Source: Chara braunii
Taxonomy: Eukaryota; Streptophyta; Charophyceae; Charales; Characeae
DNA length: 43,635 nt
Direction: 5' to 3'
Assembly (NCBI GenBank): GCA_003427395.1
Contig: BFEA01000253.1
Span: 1,826,864-1,870,498, forward strand
Shown: positions 9,175 through 20,362 of the stretch, piece by piece
Layout: each line of letters opens with the position of its first letter
Position numbering within the stretch: position 1 is the stretch's first letter
Notes under the pieces: model-generated
Told to the model about the DNA's origin: nothing
What the model saw: only the letters and a program-made list of their open reading frames with translations
Database searches by the model: none
Program-made: the position numbers and the translations under genes

Positions 9175-11288
9175 TCACCCATTGCCCTTTGTCTGCTTCT
9201 TGCCACGTGGAAGGATTGTCACTTGTCTGTACTTGGGTCCATTGGCTGACTCCAGCTCCTTCCACGGAATGATTTCTTCACCCTTAGGTACCTTGGCGGG
9301 GCGATGCAGACGTGTCAACCCGTCCGCGTTGTCGTGCCTCTCTGTCTTCCGATGGATAATGTCGAAGTCGTATTCCTGTAGGCGCACAGCCCACCGTCCA
9401 ATCATACCTGTGTAATTAGTGAGTCTTTTCAACGCCAACAACGGCTCATAGTCGGTCACAAGGAGGAACTTTTGTCCGTAAAGATACGGATGGAAGTGTT
9501 AAATTCACCAAACCACGGCGTAACATGCGGGGCCGAATCGTTCCTTCGCTCGTCTGGCACCGTGCGTGATGCATACTCGATGATGTGTTCTCGGTCGTCG
9601 TTCCCTTTTTGCGCTAGAATAGCGGAGATCGCCTATGGCTGCCAGTCCATAATGAGAATGAACTGCTTCGTAGGGTCTGACCGGATCAAAATAGGTGTTG
9701 TAGCCAGGGCGTTCTTGAGAGTGATGAAGGTCTGTTCGCACTCTGCATCCCAGCTGAGGGGCTGGTGCCGCTGGTCCTTCCGCAGCAAGTTCGTTAGAGG
9801 TCGCGCAATTGTGGCGAAGCCCTTGATGAAGCAATGATAGTAGGACGCCAGCCCCAGGAAAGCTCGAACCTGCGTCAATGACGTGGGGACAGGGGCGTCT
9901 TTTACCGCCGTGACTTTTCTCGAGTCTGGCCGCAGCCCTCCTCGTGTCACCATATAGCCCAAGAACGAGATTTCCGAGAGGAAAAACTCGCTCTTCTCGA
10001 GCGCGATCTTGAACCCAGTGTCTCTCAGAGCTCCTAGCGTCCACTTGATTTGTTGTGCATGCCCGTGATAGGTCTCCGAGTAGACGAGGATGTTGTCCAT
10101 GTACACGATGACACAGAAGTTAATCATCCCCTGAGTGAGCCGCGTCTTGTTGACGAAGTTCTGGAACGTCACGTTCATCGCCCGCTGAAATGTGGCAGGC
10201 GCGTTGCAAATACCCATCGGACACCGGACCCACTGCCACGTGCCCTCAAATAGTACGAAGGCCGTTTTCGACCGATCTTCCTCCTTAACCAGGATATGAT
10301 GAAAACCATGACGAATATCAAATTTACTGAAATAATTAGCACACCCAATCGCATCAAGTAGATCATCTTTCCGGGGAAGGGGGTACACATCTTTGATCGT
10401 GATGTCATTCAGCTTGCGATAATCAATGCATATGCGAATCGATCCGTTCTTCTTTGGCACTAATACTACCGGGAACGACCATGGTCCAGTGGCGGGTTCG
10501 ATCCAACCATTAGCTTCAAATTCTCGAATCCGCTCAAGGACCGTTTTCCGTTCTACCAGGGAGTATCTGTAGGGCTTACAGTGAATCGGGGGATGGTTTC
10601 CGGTTTGAATCTCGTGTTGTATGACTAACGACAGTCCAATGTCTGTGTCCGTCATACTAATCGCTCCTTTGTATTCTTTTAGAATTTCCACGATTAGGTG
10701 ATGGATCTCATCAGGTACGTATTGGGGCACGTGCAACTCGTACAGCTCATCCCATATCCGTACATCGATATGTTTCGTACTCACCCGCTTAGTGTTTTCA
10801 GGCGGGGGCGCGGAGATAAACAAATTATCTGATCGCCAGGAGAATACCGTAGCCATCATCTGTAAGTCCTGCTCTCGAATGGCCACGTGTTCCTCTGGTG
10901 TTACTCCGTCTCGAATGTCCTGCCATGGCACGGGTTTCATTGCGATTTTGATTCCGAGCCCAGTTTCGAGGCGCTCAGGGGGTTCCAAAGAATTGGTCTC
11001 CGGCCCTAAGCGTAATAATCGTATCTCTTTTGCAGGTGTCAAAAGAGATCGTGGGAGATTCGTGATGTCGCAGAAGTGTCTTTTGTCGTTATATCGTGCA
11101 AGCAAAGGGGAGATACCTTCGTACAAGGTTCGATGGGGTTCCAAAGAATCGACCATCCTCGAAATATGCACGAGGGGTTCGCCCATAATCATCGCTTGTG
11201 TTCTTCGTAGATTCAGATCAGCCAGGCTTAGTGATCCCGTGTTTGTTCGTTGCACAGGGTAATAGATACGCTGTTGCGCCATCTCCAA
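9175..11288 (-). pseudogene. Reverse transcriptase-RNase H (broken)
   Basis: The 551-codon open frame (11288-9633) contains a linker followed by the gypsy-type RT. Motifs are VPKKNGSIRICIDYRKLND (residues 278-296), FSKFDIRHGFHHI with the first catalytic Asp at 324, CPMGICNAPATFQR (356-369), and the active-site box YMDN at 396-399, where the second Asp of the usual YxDD is Asn (codon at 10094-10092). The 3'-flanking connection domain (LGYMVTRGGLRPDSRKV, then VRAFLGLASYYHCFIKGF) is intact. RNase H begins at MDWQP, meets a TAG at 9635-9633, and ends in another frame (9459-9175; LVTDYEPLLALKRLTNY, then DNADGLTRL). The upstream frame may reach about 11340. This part is dead through the stop, a frameshift and probably the Asp-to-Asn change. 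Confidence 0.95.
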
Positions 11289-11397
11289 AATTATTGGGTC
11301 ATCCTCGTCACTGCTGTCTGCGTCCTTCGAAATTGCTCCCCGTCAGCAGAGCTATCCCAAGTAATCACGCGAAGAGTTCCCATCATTATTGGAAAAC

Positions 11398-11934
11398 TCA
11401 TGGGGTTACGTTAGTCGTGGCTCGAAGAGTCAGTTTCATAGGTACAACATAGGGTTTTCCTCCTGTGTTTCGGAGGACAATCGATCTCCTTTCGAAGTCC
11501 AGATTGGCTCGCAAGGCCACCAGGGCAGGAAGGCCAAAGAGGACATCGTAAGTACTTACATCTAAAACTACGACATTTCCCAAAGCATGTACTTTCCCTA
11601 ATCGAAAAGCAACATTGGTCATCCGTCCCACCGTTTTAATATTTTTTTCATCTGCTGAAACGAGTTGTTTTTTTTCCGTAAGCATGATTAGATCGTTCCT
11701 TCGTCCTGCCCTTTCAAGTACCCATAATGAGATAGCTAGAAAAACGGCCCCGGAATCAATGATAGGGTTGTACGGGACTCCCCATACCTCGATATCGCAT
11801 TCTGATGATTTCCATGGTATTGGTTTAATACGTAGGAAATAATCATCTTTTTGAATCAATCCTAACCGTATCGGGTCCGAAGTACCTACTGCATTTTCAT
11901 CTGGCATGGGATTTTTTGCTTTTGTGCTCGCTGC
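11398..11934 (-). pseudogene. Aspartic protease
   Basis: This is the retroviral-type pepsin-like protease that processes the Gag-Pol polyprotein. The minus-strand frame shows the active-site triad in context (NPIIDSGAVFLAIS) and the later hydrophobic flap-end region (VVVLDVSTYDVLFGLPALVAL). It lies in the same frame as gag and is separated from it by a TGA at 11937-11935. It ends with a stop before RT, which is in a different frame. In gypsy elements protease is normally fused between gag and RT, so at least one frameshift is inferred between 11398 and 11340. Confidence 0.85.
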
Positions 11935-13500
11935 TCAAACAAGGGCGAATCGTTTCCGATTCGCCTTGCAATGTTGCAACATCTGTTCGTTGGCTTGTTC
12001 CGATATCGAAAGTAGATGGCCGATCGGAAGAGGGATCCGATGATCCAAGGCTCGAACGATGTTGAGAACATCGATTTCCCCCGTGACGAAGGTGGGTCCT
12101 CCCAACTCCATTTTCCTTGGAGAAGGTCGCCACTCCGCCACTTCTCTTCGTTCTGGCGCAGGTCTAATGGTTTCAATCATCCCTAGCCCCGGGTAACCCA
12201 GCGTTACATACTGATCCAACGGGATTAGTTCGGGAGCTTTCTCCATCGTAGCTAATGTGCTTCCGCCTCCTTCCATCTCTTCCATCAGCGCCCCTACTCG
12301 TTCCGGCCCGTTAGCGATTGGTGCGGCTGCTACAAGTGCAGCCCCGACTCGTGGCTGTGGAGGTCGATGAGGGCAATCCAGGGCTATGTGTCCTGGTTGA
12401 TGACACGTGTAACAAACATTCAAGTTGCCAGGGATCCCTGCGGGAGGCGGTGCCAGAGCCAATCCGTGTTGAATCGGGGCGGCACGCAACGCTATTGGTC
12501 GCATCGACCTCATCATCGCCTCTATTTGAGCGTTGTGCTCCCGCTGTTCCTTTTAGCTTTCCTGAATCAGAGTGACTAGTGTCTTGGTTAGTTCCAATAA
12601 GGCGGGTGATTCGTTTGGTTGTGGGGGACTTTCAATCGGAGGCGGGGGTGCTGTCATTACAGGAATGGGCATACTTGTAATCACACTCGGGACCGGTCAT
12701 TTGGGACTAATCTGTTTTAGATAGGTGACTGGGCCCGATACAAACCCCATGCTTTCAAATCGGTTCTGTAGTGCCGCCAACTCAGCTTTAACTCTCGCCA
12801 GTTCGGACGAGTCTCCTTCCCTAGGATAGTTTTCTCCTTCTAGGAAACTCGCAGCGAACTTTCGTTCCATTTCCTCTACGGCCGCCATGATCTGTTGCAG
12901 CGTGTGATTGATGGGGGAGAACTGTTTTCGCAGTCTCGCCCTCATCGTTCGGCTGCGAAGTTCGTCGATGAACAAATCTTTACCTACATGTTCCCCTCGT
13001 TCCGTTTTTACGAACATTTGATAAAATCGGTTCTAGTACTCAGTGACAGACTCGAGGGATTTAGGAACTCGGTCTTTAATCATAAAAAGGGTCTGTTCCG
13101 GGTGGATGTAATCGAATCGATTCAGGAAATCTCGCTCGAATGTCGGGAGATCGACCTATACATACGTGCTAAACCAGTGATGGGCATCTCCTCCCAATCG
13201 TGCGGGGATATTTACCTGCGCCCTATTGTCATCATACTGCCGAGCTCGGAGCGTGGCTAGCCATGCTCCAACGAGATGATGTGCAGGGTCGAATAGATAA
13301 AGATCGGGGGGGGTCATGGGAGCCCGTCCTCGTGGTGGAGGTTGATTAGGATTCTGCTGTGGATTTGGATTCTGTTGGGGGTTCTGTTGATTAGCGTTCA
13401 TGTTGACCGCCCGTTGAGCCGCAGACCGGCTTCTTGTGATGACGGGATCGCGTAGATGTGCAGATAGTTCCGCTCTAGCAAATTTGTTCATAAATTTCAT
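11935..13500 (-). pseudogene. Gag (broken by in-frame stops)
   Basis: The Gag structural protein forms the virus-like particle. The start at 13500 (ATG, MKFMNKFARAEL) lies about 90 bases after the primer-binding site. One register can be followed to 11935: a Gln/Asn/Pro-rich N-terminal segment, a capsid-like part (FDPAHHLVGAWLATLRARQY, then DAHHWFSTYV), a helical part (GKDLFIDELRSRTMRARLRK), a proline-rich linker, and a CCHC zinc knuckle CYTCHQPGHIALDC. In-frame stops occur at 13158-13156 (TAG), 13035-13033 (TAG), 12699-12697 (TGA), 12555-12553 (TAA) and 11937-11935 (TGA). No frameshift was needed to join these pieces, so decay here has been by point mutation. Confidence 0.9.
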
Positions 13501-13590
13501 ACTCTCTACTCACCTAGGAGTTTCGTGGTCGAGGTCGTCCTCTAATAGCCAGATCGCCCACCTATGAATCCTAGAACCCTGCCACGTGTC

Positions 13591-13604
13591 GGGCTCCGAT
13601 ACCA
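13591..13604 (-). promoter_or_regulatory. Primer-binding site (initiator Met-tRNA)
   Basis: The minus strand reads TGGTATCGGAGCCC, one base different from the common plant initiator-Met-tRNA primer site TGGTATCAGAGC. It lies directly against the 5' LTR, as expected for the start of minus-strand DNA synthesis. This fixes the element's direction and supports a plant-lineage host. Confidence 0.9.
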
Positions 13605-16031
13605 ACCTCACGCCCGGTGCGACTTCCTGATCGGAGTGGGATGTGGGGCTGGAAGTGCGAGAAGGGGTGTTCAAAGGATTTTTGGGGAAAATGGGGGTGG
13701 AATCCCAGGTCGGAACTGAGATCTCATGTGGCAAGGTTTCAGGGGCATAGGTGCAATAAGACTAAGGGCAGGTTACTTTCGGTCTGATGGCGGTCGATTG
13801 TCGTGCAGCCATAAGCCATAAAGCAGATGGCATGCGTGGGGCATCAAGTGTCGTCCGATCCGTCGGTTCTGGTGATAGCGGTTCGGGAGAGGCCCGTTTG
13901 TGAGGGTTGTGATTCCTATGAGTCGGACCTTCGGGTGCAGACACGTGGCGTCTGTCGCCTCGCGTTATGGTTTGGTTCCAAAGTTTCAGGGGTTCGACGG
14001 TGTCCGTGTTGTCTGCAGTTTCTGCACATTGTGCGGGGCTAATACGGGGCGATGGAATTCCACGGTACCACCGTAAGTTGGTGATACGGGAGGCGGAGAC
14101 GGAAGGGAGGGAAATTGGTAGTGATAACGACGAAGCCGGGGGATATGAAGTATTGCGTGTTATACGTAGTGGGGTAATCGGGGCACCTTGGATCACTGGT
14201 TACGGCACAACGAAACTCTCTGGGACACAATCGATTCTCGGTTAGGCAGGGAAATTTTGGGCGCCTCTGCCTAAGATATTCTCTTACCCAAGGTTCGAAG
14301 AACTTTGAGGCCTTTGTGTACGTCATCTTGTCATCGCGTGTAGTGGAAGTCTTCCGCACGTATCTAAGGGGATTTCCCGATATGGTATCGGAAATTCCTA
14401 CCAGCATAGGTGCGTGAAAGAAGGAAAATTTCCCCGCCTACAGGTGGTGCCAGGTTCGTTAATGATCGGGAATTGCCGCGAGTGGATACCTGTGGGTTGG
14501 GCAGATTAGATCGCGCTTACACGTATCCCTGCGGGGCGTTCGCTTGTACTTGAAAAGGTGAGAGTTTAAGTCTTCATGCAAAATCGCCACGTGTCATGGA
14601 CAACGACCCAATCATCCAATCACTCTGTGTTCCCGCAAACAGTCATTTCCGAGCATGCAAGGTATCATTATACATCTAATATTGCAACAACATCAGAACT
14701 TCCTATTAACAACGGGTCAAAGTGACAAGCAATGATGATGACTAGGCCAAAACGACAAATGTATCATTGATTCATTGCAAAGCAACATCCAGGCAATCAA
14801 ACACTCAGTAGGAAGGAGTACAAATAATTACAGGTGGGGACAGGGCGAAGCGGAGACAAAAATGCCGAGAAAATAAAAACGGGCGAATCACCCAAAGCCG
14901 AGATCAAAATTTATGTAGAAAAGTTGGGGGGGAAAAACAAAGAAAAATCGCAAATCCACGTCCATCAACCTCAGCTCTCTCTTCCTCTCCCTCTCTCTCC
15001 GATGCAGACAATCCGTCGTCACGCACCAACCCACGAAGTCGTCACCACGCTTGGTCCTCCTGCACCCGTCAGGCTCGCCCGCGCGCTACAATCCGTCGTA
15101 GCCCCACGCATCAACCCCGTGCATTCGGCACCAGCTCGTCGGGTCGCCAGACTCCCACTTCAACTCACCTCTTACTTCGCTCGTGAGCCAACCCTCAGTG
15201 ATCGCGCTACCCCGAGCTTCCAACCCTTGGTTAAGAGAGTTATTTAATCGCGCACCCGGAATTTATAGCGTGCATGCATGTGCGAAGAGCACGGAATTGC
15301 AGGGACTTAGAAAGGAGATTAGGAGAGGGAGCGCCTACGTTCTGCATGGCCAGACCGCGGCGTGGGGGTTGTAGCCACTCTCCACGCATCGATCTGAGCA
15401 TAAAGGTCGCGGGCTAACTAGGCACAGCAAAAGGGAAAGAGAGAGCGAGAAAGACGAAGCTCAAGAAGAAAGATACAGTTACAATGGCGCCCGCCCAAAA
15501 TTACATTTACTTGCAAGATTAAGGGCGCCGACTAACCAGAGCTCCGTTGCAGCCGCAAAAAGAAGCGCGCAAGCAGAAGGCGTTGCGTGGGGAAAGAAAT
15601 CCCAAATTTCTAAATTCTTAAATTCCTAGCTAATGCAAAAAGAAGTACAAATTCCGAAAAGAAAATCCGAAGTTCCTAGAGCCATCAAGGCTCGACAAGA
15701 TTCAAAAGGAAAGTTTGAAGAGAACGAAGCAAAATTCCCGTGTGATCTCTGCGCCTAAGATCCGACAACCGAACAGGAAAGAGGCGACGTCAAACATCAT
15801 TCCTTGGTCAGCGCCACAAGGCCCACAACCACTCAATCGGCCATCTCGGGACTTGCCCGGCCTTGAACCCAGCCATCCGAAAAGAAGCGACGCAAAGAGA
15901 CGAAAAAGCGAGGACAAAGATGCAATTTTCCCTCAATCCCGATCTCCCGTAATTGGCCTAACCTTCCCATCTTAGAACCCCTCATTACCATCGCGCAGTA
16001 AATCGCGCGGAACACAAATTGGTTCGTCACA
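13604..16031 (-). repeat. 5' LTR (right copy)
   Basis: This copy aligns with 2770-5174. Its outer end (CGTCACA, 16025-16031) matches the end of the left LTR and is followed by the 5-bp duplication. Its inner end differs: the about ten terminal bases present at 2760-2769 are missing, and the primer-binding site follows the shared bases aacctca at once. It contains the CT-rich run near 14978-15000 and a TATA-like box at 15268-15261. Confidence 0.94.
15261..15268 (-). promoter_or_regulatory. Candidate LTR promoter TATA box
   Basis: The minus strand reads CTATAAAT just after a CATGCATG palindrome; both are conserved between LTRs. If used, transcription would start near 15235, giving a U3 of about 0.8 kb and an R-U5 of about 1.6 kb ahead of the primer-binding site. 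Confidence 0.5.
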
Positions 16032-16036
16032 GTGCT
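16032..16036. repeat. Target-site duplication, right copy (GTGCT)
   Basis: This matches 2755-2759 and marks the outer edge of the LTR retrotransposon. LINE-B sequence resumes immediately. Confidence 0.87.
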
Positions 16037-17128
16037 ACCCGAGGGGGAGGTCCATGCCTCACATAGTATTGCCCTCCTGTCCCATGGCCAGGTCAACCTG
16101 GTGTCCTGTAGGTTCCAGATTTTGTCCCACCATCGCCATGTTAGGATAGCCCCCGGACATTGCAAGAATATGTGTTCTATGGTTTCCGGTATCCTGTGGA
16201 AGGGGAACGCCGTGTGGCATGACTTGCACCACGGGAGCATCAATCCTTTATGTTCTTGGTATGTGCGATCTATTAGCCAATCGTTGGTGGGGAGGCAGCG
16301 GTGTTCAATCTGTCACTGCAACGAGACAAGTTTTGCGGGTCTGACGCTCATGAGGGAGAACCACTGAATGGGGTGGATGGCCTCGACCCCCACATTTAAA
16401 TGAGACCTCCAACGGGTCTTCACAATGTCCTTCAAATTTGCCTTGGGGCGCAGTAGACGGTAGGTGGTCTTCACCATTAGGTTGTGCAGCTTTACACTCT
16501 TTGTTTCCTGGGTTCTGCGCGCTGGGGGCCACTGTTACTCCACAAGGTCAAAGGGGAGATCTGCAATACAGGTCTCCGGCTGGTATGCTATCCAATCATC
16601 TTTATCTCGTAGCACCCGGATCCTGTACAGATCAGTATTCTGCCACAATCTCGTCACGTCGGGGGTGTACCTGATAAGCCTGTTGTTTTTTTCTTTGTGA
16701 AAAATCAGTGTTTCGTCAGTGTGTACCACCACCACGCTGCCAACACGCTCCGGGTCCTCGGGAGCAGTTACCCAGTCTCCTTCTACCAGCTTCGGACCTT
16801 TACGTAGAATGCGCACCCAATCTAGAGGGTTTGCGAATATCAGTTTTTCCAGTTTCTTTTTGATATTATGACGGTGTTCGATAACATCCTCATATGTGGC
16901 TCTTTTTTCCAATCCTTGTTTTATGAATCTCATATGTCTTTAACTCTAATTCTGCCCTTTGTAACCCAGATGTTCCATGAGGAATCCAAACTGCGGTATA
17001 CCCTTCCATTTTAGTCGGTGATATTTATGTTCAAAAACAGTGGTTGTCGTGCTACCTCCTCCCACCTGGCTGGTCCGGGTCTGTCTGGCAGCGAGAGTTG
17101 GCACCAGGCTTTCAAGCAGTGTATCCAA
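16037..17128 (-). pseudogene. LINE-B ORF2, C-terminal CCHC region
   Basis: Shifting frames cover the region after RT. The part at 16933-16535 contains WVRILRKGPKLVEGDWV, matching WRILRKGPALQESDWL in LINE-C. The part at 16320-16037 contains QIEHRCLPTNDWLIDRT and then WCKSCHTAFPFHRIPETIEH followed by IFLQC, which is the zinc-binding zf-RVT-like pattern (CxxC...H...C) found at the end of many plant LINE ORF2 proteins. The frame is cut at 16036 by the LTR element and continues at 2759. In LINE-C the His and last Cys of this pattern are lost by a frameshift, whereas here they remain. Confidence 0.85.
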
Positions 17129-17458
17129 AAGTCATCTTTGGCGAGGTTGCTACAGGCTGCGCCCCGGTTGGGGTCTGGTCAGTGCAGGAGCTTCAAGGTA
17201 TGGACCAGAAGCGGTCTTCCAGCCAGGTCAACAGGTTTACTGTTTGTGGTGCTTGTGGAGCTAGTCGGGCGATCTGTTCCAGCGCCAAGACGTACCAAGG
17301 AAGGTCCTGTGTGAATACCGACCTCTTAATCCACTGTACCATCAGTGCAGTGATCTAGGTGCCCGATCCAGAATCCCCAAGCCCCCTTTGTCCTTGGGTT
17401 GGATTATCGACAGCCACGCCACCCTGTTGATCATGTTAAGAAGCTTGTTGCTGCCTCT

Positions 17459-18700
17459 CTACAGCATATCCATTATTTGTCGCTTGAGCGACCGCTCTGC
17501 TTCTTTGTTAAGCGTCCATATTGCGGATTTGTACCATTGGGCGGCGAACACCACGCTGTTGATCACCAACGCCCTGCCAATTAAGGAGGTATGTTTGTCG
17601 TTCCAGCGCACCAACTTCTCGAGGGTGGGTTTAAGGATCCAATCGTCATTCGGCGCATGTTTTCCTGTTGCTGTCAACATAATTCCTAGCAATCTCACCG
17701 GGGCCGTTTCTGAGAGCCATTTAACTTGTGCCAGCTCCGGAGGGCGCGCCCCTTGGTGGTGAATCCATCACCCCAGGGTTTTGTTTCCCCAATTGACTGT
17801 CATGTATGAGAATGCCATAAATTTATCAAAAAATTGTCTGATCTCTTCCATGTTCTCGGTGGTGGCGTCTGCTACAAGTGTCAGATCATCTGCAAACATC
17901 GAACATATGGGGATCGCTTCTTCTGGGATGGCCGAGATTTGCAGTTTCCTCAAGTCTTTGTTTGCACCGAGGTTCGCTGTCAGTGCCTTCAACACAATTA
18001 TGAGCAGGAACGGTGCCAAGGGATCACCTTGACGGACTGACCATTGCAGCGCGAATGTCGAAGCCTACTTTGTCATTTATCTGGACACTTGTGGTTGCAT
18101 TGTTATGCAAACTTCTGGTCCAACGGCGGAAGGCCGGTCCTATATTCATCTTTCCATGTAACGGTCCAAAAAAAGTCAGTCCATGCGATCATAGACTTTC
18201 TCCAAGTCAATGAAGACCATGACCATGTTCTGTTTGTTCTGCCTGGTTAACTTGAGCAGTTCATTAACTAGTAAAATATTATCTTGGATTTTGCGGTCTT
18301 TGACAAAGCATGTCTGTGTTGGGTGGATGACCTGGTCCAAAACCCGGATCACTCGGTTCGCCAGGCTTTTGCTAGCATCTTATAAACAACAGTAAGCAAT
18401 GTCATTGGACGGTAATTTCTGATGTCCATCCTATCTCTTTTTTTGTGCAACAGTGTAAGGATGCGTTGTCCCGAGAGCTCCCCCATGTTCCTCGTCTCCC
18501 TTACTTGTCAAATATAATTCCATGAGGTCTGGGGTCATTTGGGACCAGAAGGTTTCCCAGAACTCCTTGGGGAATCCGTCCGCGTCCGTGGTTTTTTCCT
18601 CATTCATCTGCATCTTTGCTATCCAAATTTCTTCTTTGGACAAAGGCTGATTCAGATCCATTTTTTGTTGGTACGTCAGGGTTTTTCTCATTGGTTCCAA
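17459..18700 (-). pseudogene. LINE-B ORF2, reverse transcriptase
   Basis: This is the RT domain of a non-LTR retrotransposon, used for target-primed reverse transcription. The entry motif (PLSKEEIWIAKMQMNEEKTT, then DADGFPKEFW) corresponds to the usual PLTxxEIxxA...PGPDGFxxEFF. A middle part in other frames (about 18410-18200) keeps IQDNILLVNE-like and FIDLEKVYDR-like words. The catalytic box is FADD at 17896-17885 in the open frame 18019-17768. The thumb region follows (17698-17459; HTSLIGRALVINSVV, then QWYKSAIWTL). At least three frameshifts or stops break the domain, but the catalytic Asp pair is retained. Confidence 0.9.
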
Positions 18701-18736
18701 GAATTTTGTGATTTCCTTTTCTCTAATGTTTTTCTC

Positions 18737-19114
18737 TTATTGGGCACACCTAGAGCTAAATAGGTCTTTGAAAAACGATCCTGCTATCTGCATGCATTGG
18801 GGTGTAGAACAAATCACATCTCTGTGTTTCGAGTGCGGGTCATAGAACGCTTCTACCGTTAATTTGCGCATACGTGTGCGGGCCATACCGAAGATTTTTT
18901 TGTCCATGGAGCCTTCTTTTTGACACCGTGTCATTCGTCCTCTGATACATACACCTTCCCAACGTTGTGAGGCAAAGGCTTGAAGATGTTGTTGTAGGAC
19001 TTGCATCTCTGGGTTCTCTTCTGATTGTGTGTATTGGTTGTTGTCTGCGTTACTGTCTGGGTTTTTTAGCTGGTCTTGTAGCTCAAGTTGTTGAAGTTGT
19101 TGGTGAATGTCCAT
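18737..19114 (-). pseudogene. LINE-B ORF2, linker between endonuclease and RT
   Basis: This open minus-strand frame of 125 codons has a Gln-rich helical start (MDIHQQLQQLELQDQL). It then has the usual pre-RT segment (KLTVEAFYDPHSKHRDVICS, then AGSFFKDLFSS), equivalent to the 'NTKFFH...A...FFxxLF' stretch that precedes RT in plant LINEs. It belongs between the endonuclease and RT of one ORF2, with a TAA just before 18737 and stops between it and the endonuclease. Confidence 0.75.
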
Positions 19115-19226
19115 CTCCTGCTGATGGCTTCTGGCCGCTAGTTGTTTTGAAAATTATTGGCATTTCTTTCCCGGGATAGAAGATGCCGTTGTTCAACCAC
19201 TCTATTTCTTGCGGAATATGTTGTTT

Positions 19227-20045
19227 CTATATATGCCAAAGCGTCCTGCAGCCATTGATATAGCTCCGGAACGTAATATATCGAAAGATGGATACATTAA
19301 GTTTATAGAACCCGAGCCCGTGGTCGGGTTTCTTTCGAAAGGACAAGATCAACGTGCACATTTCATAGTCGAGACCCGAACATGGACTAGCCGGTAGTAT
19401 TGCAGCCGACAGTATTGCAGCCAATAGCGATGCTCTTGCCATATCCTCCGAAAGCAGGATCGAGTCAATTATGGATCGTGTCTGACTCTCAGTCCCGGTC
19501 TTGCGTAAGCATGAAAAAAAAACACTTATCTTGATTAAGTCTGCGAAAAGAGTCGAAAACGTTTTAATTGAGAGACTTAGGTCTCTTATCATCCTTTCAT
19601 CCTCCTCCACATACATTGGGGCCAGGAAAGGTATCTTCCATCTATCCATCCAGCGGTCCGGGGCCACATTGTAGTCCCCTGCTATGATGATCGGAACGCC
19701 GTTCGGGATCTGTGTTTTGATTTTTTCAAAGTAGGGTTTTCTCTCGCTCACTGTGTTAGGGGCATAGATACACAATATGCATACGATCTCTAATTCTAAC
19801 GTAACTAGGACTGACACCCATCTGCCCCTTTCCTGGTCAACTACCCAGTGCACCGGGTCTACTCGGGATTCGGGGGGGATCCAAATGGCCAACCCCGCAC
19901 TCCTGGGTCTCGGGGCATAGGCTCTGAATGCTTTATATGGCCAGACCATTTTGTGGATACAATTATGCTTCGGGGAGTCCATCAACTGAGTTTGCTGGAT
20001 ACACACTACATTCAGCCAGTCCCTGCCCCTCACCCCTCTCATCAA
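19227..20045 (-). pseudogene. LINE-B ORF2, AP-type endonuclease
   Basis: This is an exonuclease/endonuclease/phosphatase-fold domain that would nick target DNA. A 272-codon frame is open. Landmarks are VVCIQQTQL near residues 13-21, SAGLAIWIP near 49-57, CILCIYAPN near 89-97, IIAGDYNVAPD at 120-130 and RSIIDSILLS near 190-199. Two catalytic positions look mutated: the Glu of the usual QET motif is Gln (residue 18, codon CAA at 19994-19992), and the His of the final DH motif is Tyr (D226-Y227). Although the frame is long, the enzyme is probably inactive. The frame loses register after about residue 200. Confidence 0.88.
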
Positions 20046-20362
20046 ATCCCATATTGCATTCTTCTTTTCAGATTTACACGAGGTAAGGCCGTTTACGTTC
20101 AGGGACCGCAGGTCGATGTCTGTCGCCCTTCAACATTGGCTCCAGACACGGTCCTTTCCATATACCGCCTTGGCTGCGTCCATTTTTGTGGCAGTGGTTC
20201 TTTACAGTCTGGCCCAGGGCAGCTATTCCAAGTCTCAGTCCTCAGCTCCCGCTCGGAGGCCTAGCTTGAGAAGAGCACATAGACACTTCTGGATGTCCTG
20301 TTCTGTTCAAGTGTCACCGGATCTCATTCTAACTATCTGCATGTCCAGAACGAATGAGTGTG

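Larger units (their letters stand above)
2760..16031 (-). mobile_element. Ty3/gypsy-type LTR retrotransposon, 13.3 kb
   Basis: A full-length but inactivated LTR retrotransposon lies on the minus strand. In element order it has the 5' LTR (16031-13604), primer-binding site (13604-13591), gag with a CCHC knuckle, aspartic protease, reverse transcriptase with RNase H, integrase, about 2 kb with two further frames in the same sense, and the 3' LTR (5174-2760). The order RT-RNase H-integrase places it with Ty3/gypsy (Metaviridae) rather than Ty1/copia. LTRs of about 2.4 kb plus extra frames after integrase recall the architecture of Athila-like lineages, but I did not place it phylogenetically. 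Gag and pol carry many in-frame stops and at least two frameshifts, so this copy cannot act autonomously. By hand count the LTRs differ by about 7% over their first 200 bases and 12% over their last 90, which points to an old insertion. Confidence 0.95.

Noticed and set aside
9505-10044. Minus-strand ORF of 179 codons overlapping RT
   Set aside because: It is a shadow frame of the RT-RNase H coding region. The true frame carries the conserved motifs.
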